Shown piece after piece: positions 33,690 to 45,087 of a DNA stretch of 64,000 nt. Source of the stretch: Rhodamnia argentea. Lineage: Eukaryota; Streptophyta; Magnoliopsida; Myrtales; Myrtaceae. The notes beneath the pieces were generated by a model. The model did not search any database and was not told the origin of the DNA. It saw only the letters and a program-made list of their open reading frames with translations. The stretch covers positions 7,808,501 to 7,872,500 of the forward strand of contig NC_063157.1 in the NCBI RefSeq assembly GCF_020921035.1, in the 5' to 3' direction. A program made the translations under genes and the position numbers. Position 1 is the stretch's first letter, and every line of letters begins with the position of its first letter.

Positions 33690-35512
33690 GATTCCAGGGT
33701 CAGGCAGGACAATAACAGTGAATATCGATTTGAGGGGCGGCTGTCTTGTTGTGATCCTAGCAACGAAGGGTGAAAAAGCAGGATTAGAAAGTAGGGTGAA
33801 AAAGCAGCATCAACGCTCTAAATTTGTCGAGTCCATGCTTTTTTTTTTTCGTTTGGCTAAGTCAAGTTTGGCTCCTTATGCGCCAGCAGATAAGATGAGG
33901 ATGATTTTGATGTGCCGAAGTTGACTTGGACCCCGTTGAGAGAGAGAGAGAGAGAGCCGTGCTTGGGATGCTGGATGCGATGGCGCAAAGTGGAAAAACA
34001 AAGAGGTTCACTGTTTTCGTACGCTTGTGAAAAAAGGTTCATTCCAATCGGGTGGAACGAAGCTTCGAGTTGTCACCAACAATTTGTGCATGTAAGTGAC
34101 AACCCTTATCGTATTTTTGTGTTTATAATCGAGGGAAATGGGCAACGAAGTCTGGTTTTTTTTCTCGGGTGATGGGCCAATATGCAAGCCCCCCGTGAAT
34201 AGGTTCGAGTTCATCGTGTCTTTAGCTAGGGCAGGCGGCCTTGTTCCGGAGCAATTTGCAAGCATTTTGGCTCAATTGGTTTGGACATCTCGATCATTTT
34301 TAGCTCGAATGCCAGAGAATCAGATTTCACTGATTGCGTGCAAACTATTTCAGGTTAAGACCAATCTCCGTAGGCTAAAAGCTTGAGTTTAATTGGTTCA
34401 TGGGTTTGCAAGATCTTTCATGGACCTTTAAGTAGTCGGGGTCTCTTTAAAAGGACATGCTAGTAAATTTAAAAGAAATTATTTGGGACTGGACAAGGAC
34501 AGTGATAGTTAATCGTGTTCCTAGCAAAGAAGGGTAAAAAAAAAAACAGATGAGAAAGTCGGGTGAAATGCAGAATCGATGGTCTAATTTCTCATTATGC
34601 TTTTGGCCAAGTCTAAGTTTGTTTCTTTTGCGCCCCTAATGACCCGTTTAGGCGAGAACCTTTGCTTGGGAAGGAGGACGCATGGGCCGAGAGGCGTGCC
34701 CGGCAAAAGAGCGCTTCACTGATTTCATAAGCCGGTCAAGAATGTTCAATTCCAATCGGGGTGGGACGAAACTTCGAGCTGAAACTTTGGCTTATCCAGA
34801 TCGTGCGGCATTGATGTCAGCATTTGACAAGCATGTGCAAACCCGTCTCTGTAACTTTGGTTTCTATAACTAGGAAAATGGACATGGAGATTGTGATATC
34901 TGAAGACTCGTGAAACGTAATGTAAGCTCCAGGAATCGGTTAAGTTCGGATCTTTGGCTTGCGCGGGTGGTTTTGGTTCGGAGCAGTTTGCACAGAGTTT
35001 GTGGGATTCGAACCTGCTGTTTCCATTTCTCGAGCTGGAAATCGTTGAACGCCCAACCAATTACGCCCAACTTTGGAGGGTGTCCACGAAATAATCCAAT
35101 GTGATTTGAGTTTTTAATACTAGAAAGCTAAGACAAGTAAGAGAGTCGTGCGCGAGATACTCACTTTATACTTACTAGGATTGAACTAAACCGCCGGTTC
35201 AGAGGTCGAAGAATAACCTCTCGGTGTTCAAAATTTGAGGCCTCCAAGATGGAGGAGAAAGAGGGAGGCCCCCCCACCATTTACTCCTACTCAGAATATA
35301 ATTTGGCATTCAAATATTTTCTCCAGGCTATATTGACTACCTCTTGCTAGGCCTTATATACCAATTGCACGAGGTCATTCGTTGAAGTTTCATCAATTAC
35401 GTGCAAACTGCTTCTTGTCGAATCTATTCGCACGGGCCGTAGTCCCGAGCCCAATTGATTCATGGGATTTGCAAAATACTTCACGAGCCTCCGGATAGTC
35501 GGGTCTTCATGC
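33690..35512. repeat. diverged tandem duplication, about 0.8-1 kb units
   Basis: Unit 1 (33690-34445) and unit 2 (about 34490-35512) share, in order: a GGACAATAACAGTG-like start, CCTAGCAACGAAGGGT, TTCATTCCAATCGGGTGG with AACGAAGCTTCGAG, GTTCCGGAGCAATTTGC, ATTGCGTGCAAACT, and TGATTCATGGG with GTAGTCGGG. Unit 2 carries about 290 extra bases (35090-35385). A (GA)n tract at 33939-33957 is present only in unit 1. Non-coding as far as I can see. Confidence 0.65.
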
Positions 35513-35900
35513 CAATGTCTCCACGTGATGGAAAAAAACGATGTTTAGTGTTTATAATAGTCCACTCAGCACTATGAAGCCCTAGCTGGGATTACTTGGC
35601 CCATGGACCAACTCAATTACTCGTACTTGAAGGCGACTATTTGGGCCCATCTTCATACATGCCGACTGTATTTATTCAGCGAAATTGAGCTGATCTTTTA
35701 AAAATCAAGCCACTTCAAAACTTTCAAAGCTAACAAAAAGAAAAACACAAAACTGGAAGATTTCAAATTCTTACTCAATGAGTCTTAACATATTAACATA
35801 TTTATGTACTTAAGATGGGATTTTTCGAAATAAATTTAGTAAATAGAGCTCACCTAAACTCGCTCGGTCCGAGGGCAAAACAACAATGGCGGGTTCAAGA

Positions 35901-36099
35901 TCTTACATCAAAGCTCAGTCCACTCAAGGTTTGGATAATAAAGTTAGGCTCAACTAGGGATCTAGCTTGAGTTGGTCCAATAACTGTTGGAAGAGCGTAG
36001 ATTCTTACATCGACACTCAGTCCACTCAAGGTTTGGATAGTAAAGTTAGGCTCGTCTAGAGATCTGGCTTGAGTTGGTCCGATAACCGTTGGAAGAGCG
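35901..36099. repeat. two-copy tandem repeat, period about 102 bp
   Basis: Two copies begin TCTTACATCA/TCTTACATCG at 35901 and 36003. Each continues through CAGTCCACTCAAGGTTTGG and GCTTGAGTTGGTCC and ends GTTGGAAGAGCG. They differ at roughly one base in ten. Confidence 0.85.
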
Positions 36100-38450
36100 C
36101 ACCATCAACATTTCTACTTGGACCCACATTTACTTAAAAACTCACGCTAATGAGTTATAGGCTAATTAGGATATTAACTACTCTACACCAAATCGATTTT
36201 TTAATATAGGATTTCTTTAACACAACTCACTCATATGTGCATCTTAATAATAACCGCCTCTATTTATAACTATAGCCGTATTAAAATGGGTAAGATATTA
36301 TTATTTTTCTAGAAAATTGTTGAGATTTTGGCCAGGTTGTCTTTACTCTTTGAAAGGAGATTCATTGACTACTTGTAGAGAAGCATAGACAGAATCGACG
36401 TAGTTGACGTAGCTATAACAATCCATCTGGTCAAGCCAGACTTAGCGCATACAACCAAGTCTTGCACGAATCAAGTGCTAGACTTCCCAGCAGTGCATCC
36501 CGATGCCTTGTCGAATGTTGGTTTAGATAGGAATTGCCGGGAATTTGCCCGATTAGCCATCTCAAGTCAGGCCATGTGACAAGGGATTCGTCCCTGTGGT
36601 AATCCCTTATCCTGCAAGCGCGGATTATCTATTAGCAGACTCATTCGGAGGAAGCAAATGGGTCGAGATTTGCACAAGTTGGTGAGCACGGCACCTAACC
36701 CTGCAGCTCGAGAGAGAGAGAGAGAAGAGAGAGTAACTTCTTTTCATCTAACCTAACGATAACACGAGCCCATCATCAAAGCGGCCGGTGAGCAACAAAA
36801 CTTCAATTCAACCTTCCAGTACGTTAACTCCGTCTACCAAGCATCAGGTAAAATCCTTGATCGACCCGACCCGATCCACGTGAACCGAGTCCATCGATCG
36901 ATGGCATATCGGGCCTAATAATGGCCTTGACGGATAGGACTCGGCCCAAGCCCGAACCCGTTCCCAAGTGGACCTAAAGCTGGAGTTTTCGTGAAAGAGA
37001 AGGGCTTGAGAGTGTACGGGCCTGTTCTAGTCGTTTTCCCAAGTGTTCGGTTCCACAGAAAGAAAGTAAAGGTCAAAAACTTTTGTTGACCACTTTAAGG
37101 CTTGAACATAATTAGACAACTGTCACGACCAGATTCATGAATATTAAGAACATGCATTGTCGTAAGCAACTTCCATGCGAAGTATTGCAGAAGATTGACG
37201 AGATTGTCCGAAAATTCGCCGAGAAAGAACAATCGAACCGAGGGAACTACATTAAGAAGATGTCTTTTTGCTTCAGGCCTCATGCGATTTGGTTTCCGAG
37301 TTATGAAAATAAGAAAGGATGATGAATTTTATGGTAAGATATAATCAAGAACCCAAAAAAATTAAAAAGATCTAACCAAATATGCTCCATAATCCAACCT
37401 AAAAAGGGATATTGGAGTTGGCACATCTGTTTATGACAAAACAATAATCCGCTAATATAATTAATGGGTGGAAAAACGTTTTCAAGCTACACACGCAATC
37501 TCGATTATAAATAGCCTATTTTCCAATCAGTCATCGGATATTAAGAATCGGGACTCGAGGTGTTCTCTTACCATTGTATTTCTTTCTGGGTATAGCTTCT
37601 TTTGCTCTTCCAAGATCAAAGGGCCTCAGAATCTCCTCATCTACTCGAGGTAAATCCCACTTATTTCATCACATTTTCTTTAGGAAAATCGCCCGCCTTG
37701 ACCATTTGATCAAAAAACATACTCCACCTTTCATTCAAAGAGCACTTGAAAATCTTCACATCAATTTTTTTTTTTTTTTTTTGTGTCTCTATTCAGGAAA
37801 ACATCATCTTCTTATCAGAATTGTCGATTCTCGGATCTTAAACTCTGAAACCAATCCAGAACACTCAAAATCAACTTAACACCTAACCTCTCAAACCCTA
37901 AAGAGGGGTAAAGAAGGGTAATTCGGTCTTTTCAGTCGGGAGTTCTTTCAAGGGGTATGTGAATGGTATTTGCAAAAATGATTTTACTTACAAAGTGCAT
38001 AGAAGCGCCTTATAAACAAACCAAATAAGAAAAAAATTATAATTTCCAATGCATCGATTGCTCTCGTGATATGCACAATTAATTTTTTAAAACTTAATAA
38101 TTTTCCATTAACTATGCTTGACTTGTGCCCTAAAACACTCGCTAACACGATCATTTGAAAAAAAAAATAGAGATACGTAAGGAAGTATGCTTTTTGGTAA
38201 TTTTTTCAATTAATTAACTCAAGGAAGTTTGGAATTCGCTACTCTGAATTTTGTCCTATTTCACTTTTTTTACCTTTTTTTTTTTATCGGACAGTAGAGA
38301 AAAGTTTATAGTAACGAAAAGCGGTTCTTTTTTTAAAGTCCCTGTTAAAGATTTTTTTTTTTTTTTAAAGTTAGAACTCTTGCCACATTGTCTTAAGCAA
38401 ATGCGAACCAACCCGTGTGTGTTTTTGCTTAGATTGCTCACAGTTTCCCC
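36100..38450. other. spacer upstream of the ALP1-like gene
   Basis: No gene recognised. It contains a (GA)n tract at about 36710-36735 and several long T tracts (for example 37770 and 38350). Confidence 0.5.
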
Positions 38451-38451
38451 G

Positions 38452-38459
38452 ATATATAA
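38452..38459 (+). promoter_or_regulatory. TATA box of the ALP1-like gene
   Basis: ATATATAA in the context CCGATATATAAGAAAGC, followed by a CT-rich leader. It would give a first leader exon ending at 38668, then an intron from 38669 (AAG/GTAATA) to 38815 (GTCAG), three bases before the ATG. Confidence 0.5.
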
Positions 38460-38818
38460 GAAAGCTCTCCCTCTCTCTCTGTCTCATTTTTATTTTTCCC
38501 TTTCTGTCTTTTTTGTTTTCTTGTTACCTCCCTCCCTCTATTCTTGCATGCTTCAAACACAAAGCACGAAGCACTCGCACCTCATTGATTACCATAAAAA
38601 GGTTCTTCCTTGCATGATGTGCCTCGCTGTTAGTGCCCTCGTCGTCTCATGAAGCCTGTGCATTGAAGGTAATAGAATCTGAGTCCCGCTTGTTTTCGTG
38701 AATGATGGGTATTTGCTGTGCTTCGACACAGTCGGTCTTGTTTAGTCAATGATTATGATTTTGTCGAGAAGTTGTTAGATTCTGAGTTCTGGGTTTTGAA
38801 TTGGGTGCTTGTCAGACG

Positions 38819-41800
38819 ATGGGTCCTGGGAGAAACCTGAGGAAGAAGAGAAAGAGAGAGAATATGAAGAAGAAGAAGAGTGAAGCAGCTTCTGGGTCTT
38901 CTCAGTCTGGAGATTGGTTTGATGAGTTCTGCAAGAGAGGCAATGGTATTCTCTATCTACTGTTATTGCTCTATCACATCTATCTTTTGGGTGTTTCATT
39001 TTGTTCTGATTTCATTCATTGTTGTTGCTAGGATGATACCTTTTGCCGTTTAAGTTTTCTTTGTTACGTTAAGCTGTAGATGATGATATCTTCATTCTGC
39101 TCTCACTGGGATTTTGCAATGGGGATTGACATGCTCCTTTTATGAGGAAATCAAATTAACGAATTGACTGCCCTTGTATTCGACTCGGTCAATGCTACAT
39201 TTCTTGATCTTGAAGGAAAAAAGGAAAGAAAAAAAAAAAACCCTTTTTCTTCAGCAGACATGTCTACCTAAGTATTCTGTCCCTGGGTCTCTTTGAGTGC
39301 GACTGAAAGTTAGATGCTTGATCTTTCAAATGCGAGGAAAGACCACTGATCAGGCTCTGCATTGAATTGGATTGCAATCTGAGGCGTCCTTTTCCGCAAT
39401 GCCATTGATTAAGACTGAATTACCTTCTTCAAACGAAGGAGAAATCTGAAAAGATGTTGATATAAGTCATATACATACATACAGATGACACACTGCAAAT
39501 GAGAGGGAACATAGGGGGTGTCTGTAGAAATGTGAGAGTTCCAAATTCATAAATCCAGTGGCGGCTCAGTTAAGCACAATGAAGTCCTATTACTATCTTA
39601 GTATCCCTTTCAGGTGAACTCTGGGGAAGTGTGAGTTAAAGTGAATAAGAGTATGAAGCAGAGAGAAATTCTGCATTTCATTTGTAAAATCATTGGATTT
39701 GTTGTGTTCTTGTGTCAACTGCAAGTCAAATAGTCACCCAAGAAGAAAATCTCAACTGTTACTTCATATCTCTTGCTTAGAACTCCTTTTTCTTTTCCCA
39801 TTACAAACAAAGTAACTCTGTGCACTTCACAGAGTTGATCAATTGCTCCACAAGGGTCTTTAATGATATGTCCGATAGAGAATAATCCAGTAGGAAATTT
39901 TCTGTTTTGGTCAACAATTTTTTGAACACTTGTTCGCTGTCGAATAAAAAAGGCCTATGATTTTATGACAAAAAACAGAAAAAGAAACAGTGCACACTGT
40001 CCTATGGTTCTCGCCAATTAATGACTGTTGCACTCTCTTGGACATGCTGCTTCTTACTCTTTGTTAGATATCTGCTTTTAAACCCCCATGCTTCATGCAC
40101 AAATTATCAATTAAATTAGAATGCAGGGCCCTTCATCATCATGATTATTGCTCTAAAAACTGTCTTTTTTACTTCCCATGTGAGTTTTCAAAATTGAATA
40201 TAACTGGCCACTGGCCAGTTCAAGCAGAAATGTCATCCACCTGTTTGTCTTTGATAACCGAGACTCGTGGAAGCTATTTTTGGCATTGATCTAGAAAAAG
40301 AGCTGGCCAAACTCTTCAAGTTTGCTTCAAGTATGCGTCGAGACATCCTGGAGATATACATGCTTGAAGCTGTCAGAATGAATCATGGATTTGGTTTTGG
40401 ATGCTTAGCTTCGGCGCCACTTTCTGATTTCTATATATTAAGAACGGTGTTGCCTTCATCCTTGCATATGATATAGATATTTTTGGAACTTTTGGCTGAC
40501 CAAGATACTACTATAACTTTTCTTAAATTACGATTCTGCATCCTTCCATTGGGCTTGGTTCAGTAGTCAATTATTAGCTCGTCAATTCAATATGTTCTCT
40601 TAGCTAGAGTGTTGGTCTATGCACTTGATATTTCCTGAGATTGCTCCCCGTTCACTTTTAAAATCGTTAGTGATTAGGAAGTAACTCCGCAGGATGTTGT
40701 TCTTTACTTGTTTGAATCACCTTATTCCTACAACAGTTAGGCTTAGAGTTGTCCTATTTTCTGTTGTATAATATGCCTAAAGGTTTCTTGGCAGAAAAAA
40801 GAAGAAAATAGAAGCTTGAAGGTTCCTGAACATTTTGTATTCTTTGAAAATTGATTGGGGAAAGGTTAAGAATAACCTAAGGTTATATATGAACTCCAAT
40901 GATGAAAAACAAAATGATGCCAATTGTTCTTACAAGAAGTTGGCAGCAGCTCATGTCTTATATTTGGATAAAGCATTCAAAAAGACATGATGATTAATTC
41001 AGTCAAGCACGTTAACATGTAGCTCTGGAAGTCTAAATACTAGCATGGACAGAAAATCGAAGTCCTGACAATTAAAAATTTGTCAAAATCTCCATATCAT
41101 GGAATAACGCCTACTCTATCCATAACAAAAACATTCGGGGATGACAAAACAAGGGTTGTCATTGTTTTGAATGAGATATGTGTAACGTATACAGAGTGGC
41201 ATCATCAGCTTGAGGTGGTAATTTATAAATCAGGTTCCATCAGAAATGTTCATACTGTTTTTTGTCAGATCAAATCGATTAGATCTTTCGGGATGATACA
41301 TACGTGTCAAAACCACCCTCTTGAATTCGATGAGATTGATAGTCAATGAAAGTATTTCGTAGTTTCTGTCAGCATATCTTGTAGCAAACAGAAGTATACT
41401 GCTTGATCTCTGAATTTGGTGCACGTATGTCTGGATTTGGTCTCATCTTCCTGGCAGGAAATAAGGACATCCTATTCCTTTTTTTCGGATAATCTTTTCC
41501 ACATTGTATATGTGAAGAAACTTTCCTGTCATGTCTTGATCTTTAATCCATTTAGCCTTGTATTTTGATGATGTTTGCTGCTGCTGCAGTGAAACTGCTA
41601 TTAGCAGAATAAAAACCTGATGTGCTTTTGACAGTTTGAACTTCATCCTTTTTCACCCAATTCTTTGCAGGTCATTTTCCTTCAAAGAATGGACTGGAAG
41701 AGTTCCAATCCATCTTCGGAATTTCCAAGAGAACCTTCGATTACGTGTGTTCGCTTGTAAAGGAAGATATTATGGCCAAGCCAGCTAACTTAGTGTTCAG

Positions 41801-42719
41801 AAATGGCAGCCCTTTATCTTTACATGACCAAGTAGCTGTAGCTTTGAGAAGGCTGAGCTCTGGAGATTCGCTCATAGCTGTAGGAGATTCATTAGGCCTG
41901 AGCCACTCAACCGTGTCCCAAGCTACTTGGCGTTTTATTGAAGCCATGGAAGAGAGGGCAAGTCATCATCTACTTTGGCCCTCCACTACAATGGAAATGG
42001 CAAACACAAAATCCAAGTTTGAGAAGATGTGTGGCTTGCCTAATTGCTGCGGTGCCATTGCTTTTACCCGCATCTGGATGAACTTGTCCACATCGGACCC
42101 CAATAGTATCTTGTGGCTCGATCACGAGAAGCGTTACAGTATGGTCTTGCAAGCGATAGTGGACCCGGATATGAGATTTCAAGACATAGTCACTGGATGG
42201 CCAGGGGGCAAAATGAACAGATGGTCGGTCTTTCAGAATTCAGGCTTCTATCAACTGTGCAACCAGGGAGAGAGATTGAATGGGAACGCATTAGAGCTTT
42301 TGGACGGATCAAAGGTTAGGGAATATGTTGTCGGGGATTCAGGCTATCAGTTGCTTCCTTATCTCATCACGCCATATGAAGGGAAAGAATTTTCCGGACC
42401 GAGATCCGAGTTCAACAGACGGCTCATGGCAGCTGCAGGGGTGGCAGAGAGGGCACTCACAAGGTTGAAGGACTCTTGGCGGATCATACGTGGAGTCATG
42501 TGGAGACCCGACAGACAGAGGTTGCCGAGGATTATTCTGGTTTGTTGCCTTCTTCACAATATCGTCATTGACATGGAAGATGAAGTCCAGGACAAGACAA
42601 CAGTATCTTGCCCTCATGAGTCGGGATGTCCCCAGCAAACATGTGGAGTAGGCGACATGAAAGGTGCATCTCTGAGAGATAGACTGTGTCTTCACCTGTC
42701 TGGAGGCCCTCCACCATAA
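38819..42719 (+). CDS. ALP1/HARBI1-like protein (domesticated PIF/Harbinger transposase)
   Basis: Exon 1 is 38819-38945 and exon 2 is 41671-42719, separated by a 2,725-bp intron (AATG/GTATTC, TTTGCAG/GTC). They give 391 residues. The N-terminus is a basic nuclear-localisation-like stretch (RKKRKRENMKKKK, residues 8-20), then GDWFDEFCKRGNGHFPSKNG. A helix-turn-helix-like part (VAVALRRLSSGDSLIAVGDS, SHSTVSQATWRF) precedes the DDE_4 nuclease fold with LPNCCGAIAFTRI, VVGDSGYQLLPYLITPY and AERALTRLKDSWRI, ending PRIILVCCLLHNIVIDMEDE. Plant relatives are intact host genes, some of which act with Polycomb complexes. The first DDE aspartate is replaced (A173 in GAIAF), while the GDSGY Asp (265) and the AERA Glu (302) remain. 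There are no terminal inverted repeats around it, and it has an intron like its relatives, so it is a resident gene rather than a transposon. Confidence 0.9.
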
Positions 42720-44337
42720 ATCTCTTCACTCAATCCACGAGGCCGAGTCCCCCTAGTTCCAAATTGTTCGTTCCCGGTTATGATATTGTAAGTTCGGGCA
42801 TAGAGGCGGGATCGCTTTTAAACTGAGATTATAGAGATAAAATCAGATTTGTGCTTGATTGTTCGCTGTTTTCATTTCTCGGAATGATTGTGTTTTTGTC
42901 GGTCCAATAACTCGTACTGAAGTAACCCAGTCGAACTACCGTACATTGCACAAGAGAGGCGACGAGCTCACTGAGCACGAAGGGAGCATCCAGTGTCAAA
43001 AGGAGTCCTTCAAAGGAAAACAGAGGGAAGAATGTTGCTGCATGTTCATTAGAGCGCTCCAAGGTTAGTGAGTTAATGTGCTTTGAGAGTGCCGGTTGGT
43101 ACTCCGGCAACAAATGTCATCCTGAGAGATAGCTCTTGCTTGTCGATTCTTCCTTCGATGCTGTTCGCTTTCTCGATTAAGACCGTGATTAGTCACTGCT
43201 CGCAAAGTAAAATGGCTACACATACTTTGACAGTACATGTGAATGTGAAGAAAAAGATGGAATTTGGAATTTGCCTCAGTGAATTTCCATAGTAGGACCT
43301 AAGTTTTAACCATATCGAGATGATCTGCAATGCAGGGAAAGAACTTCCAACCACTTGCAACATAACTTCCAAAGACATTGTCTTGCATCTTCATTCTCAG
43401 ACCAACCAACCTTATTACAAGGGTTCAACCGCATACAAGTTTCTGCATTTGCTCGCACTATCAAATGGACAACGTTTCAGTTCTTTGCTTTCTTTTCTCT
43501 TGACCTCTTTCGAGCATAAGCATCTGGCCTGTTGTTTCTGTTACTAATGTCGCCAGTCCCGACCGGCCACCGGACTGACCAAGCTGTCCAAAGACTCGGG
43601 CCTCAGTTCGTCGGTGAAGAAATTTGACGAGTACCTCATTCGCTAGGATCACCTAAAGAAGCGTCAGAAACAACTACATCGCGTCTGAATAACCTCATCA
43701 CTGGTTGTCACATTACTATCCAATGCCAAAACTCTCTTTTTGAGTCGTCGAATGACTGCTTGCACACCAACTCAACAGCAACTACCCGTTTGATGCCTGT
43801 CTCGAACACTTAGCCGAAGAATTGATCTCAACAATAGGCAGAACTCGAGGCATTGCGAAACCCGGCGACACTATATGCCGATCCCCGGGAAGGCCGAAGG
43901 AAGCACAAGGCCCCGTTGCATCATCATTGTAAGACCTTGCAAATTCGGTATCAGCACAGTGTAGTACCTGACTTAGATTATGATGTTAGGGGATGCAACT
44001 CATGTCGCGAAAACTACATCAAATGGACTTGATCTCGAAGTTACTTGCTACTAAGAATTGAATTGGCAAAAGTGCAATATGTTTAAGATTTTTTGGACAA
44101 TATTTCCAGATATTATGATGATATAGTATGATAAAAAATCTAATTTTTATTCGGTGTTGACTCTCTTCGCTTCCAAAATACATCACCATCGATGTTAACG
44201 TTCTCAAGCCGTGGAAATTATTACAGTAATTTGGCAAAAGTAAAATAATATTCAAATATTTTTATGGAAATTTTGAAGGTGTTGGAGGTTGGGGCAGGTG
44301 TAAAGAAAAAGCACAAAGTAAAACCAAAAATGGAAAC
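42720..44337. other. spacer between ALP1-like and TDBD-type genes
   Basis: No gene supported. Region 43550-43930 is somewhat GC-richer and has broken coding-like stretches, but nothing I can name. Confidence 0.45.
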
Positions 44338-44347
44338 TATATATAGA
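44338..44347 (+). promoter_or_regulatory. TATA box of the TDBD-type gene
   Basis: CTATATATAG lies about 290 bases upstream of a clear leader splice donor (GCCG/GTAAGC at 44634/44635). The acceptor TTGCAG ends at 44953, so the second leader exon runs 44954-45090 and carries the start codon. Confidence 0.45.
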
Positions 44348-45087
44348 TAATATGGTATTTGAAGCGGACGGCGTGATTTCATTTCCACAGCATGACACGA
44401 CGCGTGTACAGTGGGATGCGCTTCGCCTGCCACCGTGGCCATGCGGGCGCACCCTACTTACGATGTTCCTCCGCCTGAGCTATAATCTTGTGCGACTCAC
44501 CCACTCCAACATCAACTGCCTCTTTCTGTCTCTCTCCTCTCCGACGCGGCGCCATTTTCTCCTCTGAACAGGCGCTGGCTATACCGTCACCGGCGATCGC
44601 GTGTTCGGTCGTTTCATTTCGTCGGCGATCGCCGGTAAGCTGCGACTCTCGTCGATTTTCGTTTTCTGTGGTTCCACGTGTCTGTGGGCTTAGGGCATTG
44701 TTGGCTTGGCTTTCGATTTTCCAGAACCCTTGTGGAATGACTTTGAGAATGGATTGCGTCATCTTGAAGTGTTATTGGCCGCGAATGAGGTGATTGCGTC
44801 GGATTTTTTCGTTGTTTTGGCGGAGTTTAGGATCGGTCTCACGAGTCGCGCTTGTTCAGAAGTGGGTTTATTACTTGTTTGTAGGTCAATGCGTGTAGGT
44901 TGTTGTTTGTGGTTATTGTGCGCTGAACGAGCTTCTTTTTTGGTTTGTTGCAGAGGTTTTGATGTGTATTCCCAGCGTCGCTGGTTGACACGCATACTCG
45001 TGGATAGAAGGAAGGAAGGAAGGTTTTGCAGCAGCGGGTACGAAAGCTCGCATGATGCTGTTTCCTCATTAGACTTGGAGAACCAAA

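Noticed and set aside
33690..36099. CRISPR-like or satellite array
   Set aside because: The repeats are only two copies each, long and diverged, without uniform spacers; the host is a plant nuclear genome.
41745..42719. Start of the ALP1-like protein at 41745
   Set aside because: Conserved residues precede it in exon 2, and a matching exon 1 with a basic NLS exists at 38819-38945.
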